In this document: positions 58,396 through 64,000 of the stretch, in pieces
Numbering within the stretch: position 1 is the stretch's first letter
Layout: every line of letters begins with the position of its first letter
Origin: Pengzhenrongella sicca
GTDB taxonomy: Bacteria > Actinomycetota > Actinomycetes > Actinomycetales > Cellulomonadaceae
DNA length: 64,000 nt
Assembly (NCBI RefSeq): GCF_017569225.1
Contig: NZ_CP071868.1
Coordinates: 248,001-312,000, forward strand
Direction of reading: 5' to 3'
Made by a program: the position numbers and the translations under genes
Notes under the pieces: model-generated
What the model saw: the letters and a program-made list of their open reading frames with translations, nothing else
Told to the model about the DNA's origin: nothing
Databases searched by the model: none

Positions 58396-59369
58396 GTACC
58401 TCCGGAGCCGTTGCAGCCTCGCGGCCGGCGCCCCGTTCGTTCGCGGCGCCGGGCCGCTCCGCGCGCCGTGGCGTCCTGCTGGGCCTCGCCGTGGCCGTCG
58501 CCTCCGCCGCGGGCGTCTGGCTCGTGTGGCGCATCTTCGTCGCGTCCGCCGCGGGGCAGCGCGTCGACCAGGCAGCGTTCGACGGCGCCCTCTATGGCCG
58601 CACGCGCCTGTGGCAGGTCGCCCAGCCGGTGCTCGACGTGGTCTCGGTGCCCTTCGTCGCGCTCGTGCTCGTGGTCGCGGTGCTCATCGCGGTGGTTCGC
58701 CGCCGGTGGGGCCTCGCTCTGCAGGTCGCGGTGCTCATGGGCGGGGCGAACCTGACCACGCAGCTGCTCAAGAATTTCGTCTTCGACCGGCCCGAGTTCG
58801 CGTCCGGGTACCTCAACACGCTGCCGAGCGGGCACACGACGGTCGCCGCGTCGGTGGCGGCAGCCTTCGTGTTCGTCGTCCCGCCCCGCGCCCGGCCGTC
58901 CGCGGCCGTGCTCGGCGCGGCCTACACGGCCGTGACGGGCGTCTCGACCCTCATCGGGCGCTGGCACCGGCCGAGCGACGTCGTCGCCGCCGTGCTCGTC
59001 GTGCTGGCCTGGAGCGGGCTCGCCTGCGCGCTCGCGGCCGCCTCCGGACCGCGGCAGCCGGACGGCGCGGCGGCCACGGTGACGGCCGAGTTCGCCCGCC
59101 CGCTCGTGCCGAGCGGCGCGGGCGCGGCGCGGCGTCGGCGGCCGAACGCGCTGGGCGTGGGCGGCATCCTGCTCCTGGTCGCGGCGCTCCTGGCGGCGCT
59201 GCCGGCCGCGTATTCGCTGCACCGGTTGTGGACCACGTCCGGGGACCTCGAGACCCGGGCAGAACTCCTCGTGGCGTACGCCGGCGGGGCGTTCGGTGTC
59301 GTCGCGGTCACCGCCGCGGCGTTCGCCGCGCTGCTCGTCGCGCGGCACGGCGCTGGCCGGCCCTCTTGA
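58392..59369 (+). CDS. PAP2-family phosphatase
   Basis: A 325-residue membrane phosphatase with about six helices plus two more at the C terminus. The three acid-phosphatase motifs are visible: KNFVFDRPE (Kx6RP), LPSGHTTVA (PSGH) and STLIGRWHRPSDV (SRx5HxxxD-type). They lie at residues about 127-215. It probably dephosphorylates lipid phosphates such as undecaprenyl pyrophosphate or phosphatidate on the outer face of the membrane. GTG at 58392 overlaps the stop of the upstream STAS frame, so it would be translationally coupled to it. Confidence 0.88.
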   Translation: MSTSGAVAASRPAPRSFAAPGRSARRGVLLGLAVAVASAAGVWLVWRIFVASAAGQRVDQAAFDGALYGRTRLWQVAQPVLDVVSVPFVALVLVVAVLIAVVRRRWGLALQVAVLMGGANLTTQLLKNFVFDRPEFASGYLNTLPSGHTTVAASVAAAFVFVVPPRARPSAAVLGAAYTAVTGVSTLIGRWHRPSDVVAAVLVVLAWSGLACALAAASGPRQPDGAAATVTAEFARPLVPSGAGAARRRRPNALGVGGILLLVAALLAALPAAYSLHRLWTTSGDLETRAELLVAYAGGAFGVVAVTAAAFAALLVARHGAGRPS

Positions 59370-59455
59370 CGAGAGGTCGTAGAGTGCCCGATCGACGGCA
59401 TTGATCGCGGCGCAGTCATCTCGCCGCCTCGTCAGATCCCAGGAAGCAGGTCCGC

Positions 59456-62365
59456 ATGTCCCGCAAGCTCGTCATCGTGGAGTCGCCGGCGAAGGCGCGC
59501 ACGATCGCCGGCTACCTCGGCGCCGGTTACGAGGTCGAGGCCAGCGTCGGGCACATCCGTGACCTGCCGCAGCCCTCCGAGCTGCCCGCGGATATGAAGA
59601 AGGGCCCGTTCGGCAAGTTCGCCGTCGACGTGCACAACGGCTTCGAGCCGTACTACGTCGTGGATGCGGACAAGAAGAAGAAGGTCGCGGAGCTCAAGCG
59701 GCTGCTCAAGGACGCCGACGAGCTCTTCCTGGCCACTGATGAGGACCGCGAGGGCGAGGCCATCGCGTGGCACCTGCTCCAGGAGCTCAAGCCGAAGGTG
59801 CCCGTGCACCGGATGGTTTTCCACGAGATCACGCGCGAGGCGATCCAGCGCGCGCTCGAGAACACCCGCGACCTCGACGCGCACCTCGTGGACGCGCAGG
59901 AGACCCGCCGGATCCTCGACCGCCTGTACGGCTACGAGGTCTCGCCCGTGCTCTGGCGCAAGGTCCGCCAGGGCCTGTCCGCCGGGCGCGTGCAGTCCGT
60001 CGCGACCCGGCTCGTCGTCGAGCGCGAGCGTGAGCGGATGGCGTTCCGGGCCGCGGACTACTGGGACGTCAAGGCCCAGTTCGCGACCGACGACGCCGGC
60101 GAGCCCGCCTTCGGCGCGCGGCTCGCGACCGTCGACGGCGCGCGCGTCGCGACCGGCCGGGACTTCGACGACCAGGGCTCGCTGACCTCGACGACCGTGG
60201 TCCACCTCGACGAGTCGGCGGCGCGCACGCTCGTGACCGCGCTCGAGCACGCGGACTTCGCCGTCCGCAGCCTCGACACCAAGCCGTACACCCGCAAGCC
60301 GGCCGCGCCGTTCACGACGTCGACGCTGCAGCAGGAGGCCTCGCGCAAGCTGCGCCTCGGCTCCCGCCAGACGATGCGCACCGCGCAGTCACTGTACGAG
60401 AACGGGTACATCACCTATATGCGGACCGACTCGCCCGTGCTGAGCGTGCAGGCGATCGACGCCGCGCGCCGCCAGGCGGCCGAGCTGTACGGCCCCGAGT
60501 TCGTGCCGAGCTCGCCCCGCGTCTACTCCACCAAGAGCAAGGGCGCCCAGGAGGCGCACGAGGCGATCCGCCCCGCCGGCGACTCGTTCCGTACCCCCGC
60601 GCAGGTCGCGCGCGAGCTCTCCGGCGACCAGTTCAAGCTCTACGAGCTGATCTGGAAGCGCACCGTCGCCTCGCAGATGGCGGACGCGCGGGGGTCGACG
60701 GCCTCCGTCAAGATCGGTGCGCGCGCCAGCGATGGCCGCGACGCTGTCTTCGCCGCCTCGGGCACGGTCATCACCTTCCGCGGTTTCATGGCCGCCTACG
60801 AGGAGGGCCGCGACTCGGACCGCTACGCGGACGACGCCGCCGCGCCGTCGGCGGGCAAGGGCGACGAGGCCCGGCTGCCGCAGATGGCCCAGGGCGACGC
60901 GCTGACCGCGAGCGACCTCGACGCCGACGGGCACCAGACGTCCCCGCCGCCGCGCTTCACGGAGGCGAGCCTGATCAAGGCGCTCGAGGAGCGCGGCATC
61001 GGCCGGCCTTCGACGTACGCGGCCACGATCTCCGTCATCCAGGACCGCGGGTACGTCTCCAACCGCGGGCAGGCGCTCGTGCCGAGCTGGCTCGCGTTCG
61101 CGGTGACCCGCCTGCTCGAGGAGAACTTCCACTGGCTGGTCGACTACCGGTTCACCGCGAGCATGGAGGAGGACCTCGACGCGATCGCCGCCGGGGACAA
61201 GAACCGCGTCGAGTGGCTGAGCCGGTTCTACTTCGGCGACGTCGACGGCGCCGGGGCGGGCGAGGTCGAGGGCCTGAGCCACGCCGTCGAGAACCTCGGC
61301 GAGATCGATGCCCGCGAGGTCAACTCCATCCCGATCGGCGAGGGCATCACGCTGCGCGTCGGCCGGTACGGCCCGTATCTCGAGGACTCGGCGGCCCCGC
61401 TGACCGACGGCGGGGACCCGCGTCGCGCGGCCGTCCCGGAGGAGCTCGCGCCCGACGAGCTCACCGTCGCGAAGGCCCGCGAGCTGCTCGAGACCCAGGC
61501 CGAGGGCGACCAGGTGCTCGGCACCGACCCGGTGACGGGCACGTCGATCGTGGCGCGCAACGGCCGCTACGGCCCGTACGTCACCGAGCTGCTGCCCGAG
61601 CCCGAGCTGGACCCGGCCCTGTCGGCCGCCGCGAAGAAGAAGGCGCTCGCGGCGCTCCCCAAGCCCCGCACGGGATCGCTGCTGAAGTCCATGCAGCTGC
61701 AGACCGTCACGATCGACGACGCGCTCAAGCTGCTCTCGCTGCCGCGAACCGTCGGGATCGACCCCGAGTCGGGCGACCCGATCACCGCGCAGAACGGGCG
61801 CTACGGGCCGTACCTGAAGAAGGGCACCGACTCGCGCACGCTCGCGACCGAGGACTTGATCTTCGAGGTCACGCTCGAGGAGGCGCTGGCGATCTACGCC
61901 CAGCCCAAGCGCGGGCGCGGCGGCTCAGCCGCCGCCCCGCTCCGCGAGCTCGGGGTGGACCCCGTCTCCCAGAAGCCCGTCGTGGTCAAGGAGGGCCGCT
62001 TCGGCGCCTACGTGACCGACGGCGAGACGAACGGGACCCTGCGCACCGAGGACTCGGTCGAGGCGATCACCCTCGAGCGCGCCTCCGAGCTGCTCGCCGA
62101 CAAGCGGGCGCGCGGGCCGGTCAAGGGTCGCAAGACCGCGGCCCGCAAGGCCGCGCCGAAGAAGGCCGCGCCCAAGAAGGCTGCCGTGAAGAAGACCGCG
62201 GTGAAGAAGGCTGCCGTGAAGAAGACTGCGGTCAAGAAGACTGCGGTCAAGAAGGCTGCGGTGAAGAAGGCCCCGGCGAAGAAGGCCGCCGGCACGACGG
62301 CGCCCGCGAAGGCCGCCGCGACGGCGTCGGCGGCCGTGCCCGCGAGGGCGACCGCCGCACGCTGA
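59456..62365 (+). CDS. topA: DNA topoisomerase I
   Basis: A 969-residue type IA topoisomerase that relaxes negative supercoils. Toprim domain: LVIVESPAKARTIAGYLG at the start, and the acidic site LATDEDREGEAIAWHL. The active Tyr is in GYITYMRTDSP, near residue 321. GLSAGRVQSVATRLVVERE is also typical. After the core come the actinobacterial C-terminal repeats (three RYGPY/RFGAY-type domains) in place of zinc fingers. The tail has about 50 residues of alternating Lys-Lys and Ala/Thr/Val, which in mycobacteria aids DNA binding and processivity. ATG at 59456. A hairpin follows. Confidence 0.96.
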   Translation: MSRKLVIVESPAKARTIAGYLGAGYEVEASVGHIRDLPQPSELPADMKKGPFGKFAVDVHNGFEPYYVVDADKKKKVAELKRLLKDADELFLATDEDREGEAIAWHLLQELKPKVPVHRMVFHEITREAIQRALENTRDLDAHLVDAQETRRILDRLYGYEVSPVLWRKVRQGLSAGRVQSVATRLVVERERERMAFRAADYWDVKAQFATDDAGEPAFGARLATVDGARVATGRDFDDQGSLTSTTVVHLDESAARTLVTALEHADFAVRSLDTKPYTRKPAAPFTTSTLQQEASRKLRLGSRQTMRTAQSLYENGYITYMRTDSPVLSVQAIDAARRQAAELYGPEFVPSSPRVYSTKSKGAQEAHEAIRPAGDSFRTPAQVARELSGDQFKLYELIWKRTVASQMADARGSTASVKIGARASDGRDAVFAASGTVITFRGFMAAYEEGRDSDRYADDAAAPSAGKGDEARLPQMAQGDALTASDLDADGHQTSPPPRFTEASLIKALEERGIGRPSTYAATISVIQDRGYVSNRGQALVPSWLAFAVTRLLEENFHWLVDYRFTASMEEDLDAIAAGDKNRVEWLSRFYFGDVDGAGAGEVEGLSHAVENLGEIDAREVNSIPIGEGITLRVGRYGPYLEDSAAPLTDGGDPRRAAVPEELAPDELTVAKARELLETQAEGDQVLGTDPVTGTSIVARNGRYGPYVTELLPEPELDPALSAAAKKKALAALPKPRTGSLLKSMQLQTVTIDDALKLLSLPRTVGIDPESGDPITAQNGRYGPYLKKGTDSRTLATEDLIFEVTLEEALAIYAQPKRGRGGSAAAPLRELGVDPVSQKPVVVKEGRFGAYVTDGETNGTLRTEDSVEAITLERASELLADKRARGPVKGRKTAARKAAPKKAAPKKAAVKKTAVKKAAVKKTAVKKTAVKKAAVKKAPAKKAAGTTAPAKAAATASAAVPARATAAR

Positions 62366-62411
62366 CGCGTCCGGCGCGCGCTGACCGCTTGCGCGGGCGG
62401 CCGCGGCGGGC

Positions 62412-62436
62412 TCCCGTCTCCCCCTGCGAGACGGGA
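62412..62436 (+). terminator. Terminator hairpin after topA
   Basis: TCCCGTCT (62412-62419) and AGACGGGA (62429-62436) form a perfect 8-bp stem around the loop CCCCCTGCG, 46 bases after the topA stop. Confidence 0.65.
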
Positions 62437-62568
62437 ACGGCGACCGGTCCCGGTAGAGACGATCGCTGCGCCCAACGTACGCCGCCGCGCGGGCGCGGTC
62501 CCGCGGGGAGTCATCCGCGCAGGTGGCGGCCGGGGACACGCCGGCCGGTGCCGTCAGTGCGCCGGCGC

Positions 62569-62574
62569 TAATGT
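62569..62574 (+). promoter_or_regulatory. Candidate -10 box of leaderless oxidoreductase gene
   Basis: TAATGT lies six bases before the ATG at 62581; no Shine-Dalgarno sequence is present. Confidence 0.4.
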
Positions 62575-62580
62575 GAGCGC

Positions 62581-63585
62581 ATGGCACATGTCGAGGATCC
62601 GCGTACCGCTCCGTCCATCCGCTGGGGAATCCTCGGCGCCGGCAACATCGCCGGCTCGTTCGCCGACGCCGTGAACTCCCACACCCGGTCTCCGCTCGTG
62701 GCCGTCGGCTCCCGCAACCGCGATCGCGTCGAGCGGTTCGCCACCGCGCACGGCATCCCCACGACGCACCAGGGCTACCGCGGCCTGGTCGAGGACCCGC
62801 AGGTCGACGCCGTGTACGTCGCGACCCCGCACTCCGAGCACCGGGCGCACGCCCTGCTGGCGATCGCCGCGGGCAAGCACGTGCTCGTCGAGAAGTCGTT
62901 CATGCGCAACGCGGGCGAGGCGGAGGAGGTCTTCGCCGCGGCCAAGGCCGCGGGGGTCTTCGTGATGGAGGCCATGTGGACGCGGTTCCTGCCGCACGTC
63001 GCCGCCCTGCGCCAGGTCATCGCCGCCGGCGAGATCGGCGAGATCGTCAACCTCTCGGCCGACCACGGCCAGTGGTTCGCGCCCGACCCCGCGAGCCGGC
63101 TGTTCGACCCGAAGCTCGCCGGCGGCGCGCTCCTGGACCTCGGCGTGTACCCCGTCTCCTTCGCGCACGACTTCCTCGGGGTGCCCGAGGCGGTCAGCGC
63201 CGTCGGGGCGCTCACCGACACGGGCGTCGACGGCCAGGTCAGCATGGTGCTGTCGTACGCGGCGGGGGTGCAGGCCACGTTGTCGACCACCCTGTGGTCG
63301 AAGACGCCGACGACGGCGAGCATCTCCGGCACCGAGGGTCACATCGCGATCGAGGGCAGCTTCTACGCGCCGACCTCGTTCCGGGTGACCCGCCGCGACG
63401 GCGCCGAGTGGACCTTCGGCCGCGGCGAGAGCGCCGGGCTGCAGTACGAGGCCGCCGAGGTGGCGCGGCGCATCGTCGCGGGCGAGACCGAGAGCCCGAC
63501 CATGAGCTGGGACAACACGCTCGCCGTGATGCGCACCCTGGACGAGATCCGCGCGCAGATCGGGCTCGTGTACCCGGGGGAGTAG
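62581..63585 (+). CDS. Gfo/Idh/MocA-family NAD(P)-dependent oxidoreductase
   Basis: A 334-residue dehydrogenase. The Rossmann motif [18 protein letters not shown] lies at residues 14-31. [10 protein letters not shown] and [17 protein letters not shown] follow. The Lys of EK(S/P) is the conserved catalytic residue of the family. The C-terminal substrate domain contains [15 protein letters not shown], the usual GVH/Y-D-x-x site. Members act on sugars, inositols or trans-dihydrodiols; the last are closest in the opening residues, but the substrate cannot be fixed. It stands alone between topA and tmk. Confidence 0.88.
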   Translation: MAHVEDPRTAPSIRWGILGAGNIAGSFADAVNSHTRSPLVAVGSRNRDRVERFATAHGIPTTHQGYRGLVEDPQVDAVYVATPHSEHRAHALLAIAAGKHVLVEKSFMRNAGEAEEVFAAAKAAGVFVMEAMWTRFLPHVAALRQVIAAGEIGEIVNLSADHGQWFAPDPASRLFDPKLAGGALLDLGVYPVSFAHDFLGVPEAVSAVGALTDTGVDGQVSMVLSYAAGVQATLSTTLWSKTPTTASISGTEGHIAIEGSFYAPTSFRVTRRDGAEWTFGRGESAGLQYEAAEVARRIVAGETESPTMSWDNTLAVMRTLDEIRAQIGLVYPGE

Positions 63586-63633
63586 GCCCCCGGCCGACGG
63601 GGCGACGATGCCGGGCAGGTGGGCGGGGCCGGA

Positions 63634-63639
63634 TACTCT
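63634..63639 (+). promoter_or_regulatory. Candidate -10 box of leaderless tmk
   Basis: TACTCT lies seven bases before the GTG at 63647, with no ribosome-binding site. Confidence 0.4.
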
Positions 63640-63646
63640 GGCGCAC

Positions 63647-64000
63647 GTGATCCACCCGCCCAGCCCCGGCCTCTTTCTCTCGTTCGAGGGCGGGGAGGGC
63701 GTCGGCAAGTCCACCCAGGCCCGGCTGCTCGCCGATTGGCTGCGCACGACCCTCGGGCGCGAGGTTGTGCTCACCCGCGAGCCCGGCGGCACGACGCTGG
63801 GGATCGAGCTGCGCAACGCCGTGCTGCACGGCGCGGAGATCGACGCGCGCACGGAGGCGCTGCTGTACGCGACGGACCGCGCGCACCACGTCCACTCGCT
63901 CGTCCGCCCCGCGCTGGCGCGCGGCGCCGTGGTGATCACCGACCGCTACCTGGACTCGTCGGTCGCGTATCAGGGCAACGGCCGCGACCTGGGCGCGGCC
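63647..64000 (+). CDS. tmk: Thymidylate kinase, N-terminal part
   Basis: The first 118 codons are present and run off the right edge in frame. The protein phosphorylates dTMP to dTDP. The P-loop is [18 protein letters not shown] near residue 13, the dTMP-binding segment is [11 protein letters not shown], and the DRY motif is [17 protein letters not shown]. The lid is beyond the window. GTG at 63647 gives a short leader before the P-loop, as in other actinobacteria. The topA-tmk neighbourhood is conserved in the phylum. Confidence 0.93.
   Translation, partial: MIHPPSPGLFLSFEGGEGVGKSTQARLLADWLRTTLGREVVLTREPGGTTLGIELRNAVLHGAEIDARTEALLYATDRAHHVHSLVRPALARGAVVITDRYLDSSVAYQGNGRDLGAA

Noticed and set aside
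62145-62300. Unusual Lys-rich repeats at the end of TopA
   Set aside because: Such tails are normal in actinobacterial topoisomerase I and need no special explanation.
62412-62436. 6C RNA (hairpin with C-rich loop CCCCCTGCG)
   Set aside because: The 6C motif needs two hairpins, each with at least six C in the loop. Only one hairpin with five C is present, so it is treated as the topA terminator.

Overview
The window is a continuous piece of a very GC-rich actinobacterial chromosome. Three things point to the Micrococcales, and more loosely to Cellulomonadaceae or a close relative: a C50-carotenoid operon, mycothiol synthase, and the conserved actinobacterial block running from a Tad/Flp locus and DEAH helicase through a proton-pumping pyrophosphatase and topA to tmk. 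The family placement is inference from gene content; no 16S rRNA is present. No phage, transposase or CRISPR array was found. The window opens inside galE (minus strand) and ends inside tmk (plus strand).

Region 1 (1-5600): start of galE, then a six-gene, translationally coupled operon crtE-crtB-crtI-crtYe-crtYf-crtEb for a cyclic C50 carotenoid, closed by a strong hairpin. Region 2 (5600-16100): a GlsB-type membrane protein, an MscS channel, a cysteine-less HesB-like protein, tRNA-Lys, a frameshifted YhgE/Pip-like remnant, a DinB protein, a TasA-like secreted protein with its dedicated SipW-type signal peptidase, DoxX and M50 membrane proteins, and a large sensor with LacI-like, PAS, GGDEF and degenerate EAL domains.

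Region 3 (16300-30100): DEAD-box RNA helicase, MsrB, a MarR-MFS efflux pair with two visible operators, DUF47-Pit phosphate transport, and a minus-strand run acs-mshD-ppk1-Nudix/phosphatase-small protein. Region 4 (30100-35400): two membrane proteins including an FNT channel, a YqjM-type ene-reductase, and malic enzyme.

Region 5 (34500-44000) is the conserved 'helicase/secretion neighbourhood': a degenerate Fic-fold protein, a structured intergenic region in the position where mycobacteria encode the RNA polymerase-binding RNA Ms1, a HAD hydrolase, TadZ/Ssd-like, TadA, TadB, TadC, Flp, TadE, TadG-like and a DEAH helicase. It carries a 12-bp tandem repeat before flp and a 19-bp repeat array after the tadG-like gene.

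Region 6 (44200-64000): STAS protein, H+-pyrophosphatase, a methyltransferase, an exporter operon with one ABC ATPase and one permease but two unusual low-complexity HlyD-type adaptors and a Met-rich lipoprotein, a small membrane protein, a two-component system, a frameshifted STAS gene, PAP2 phosphatase, topA, a Gfo/Idh oxidoreductase and tmk. A shared bipartite motif upstream of the exporter operon and of the small membrane protein suggests that the adjacent two-component system controls both.
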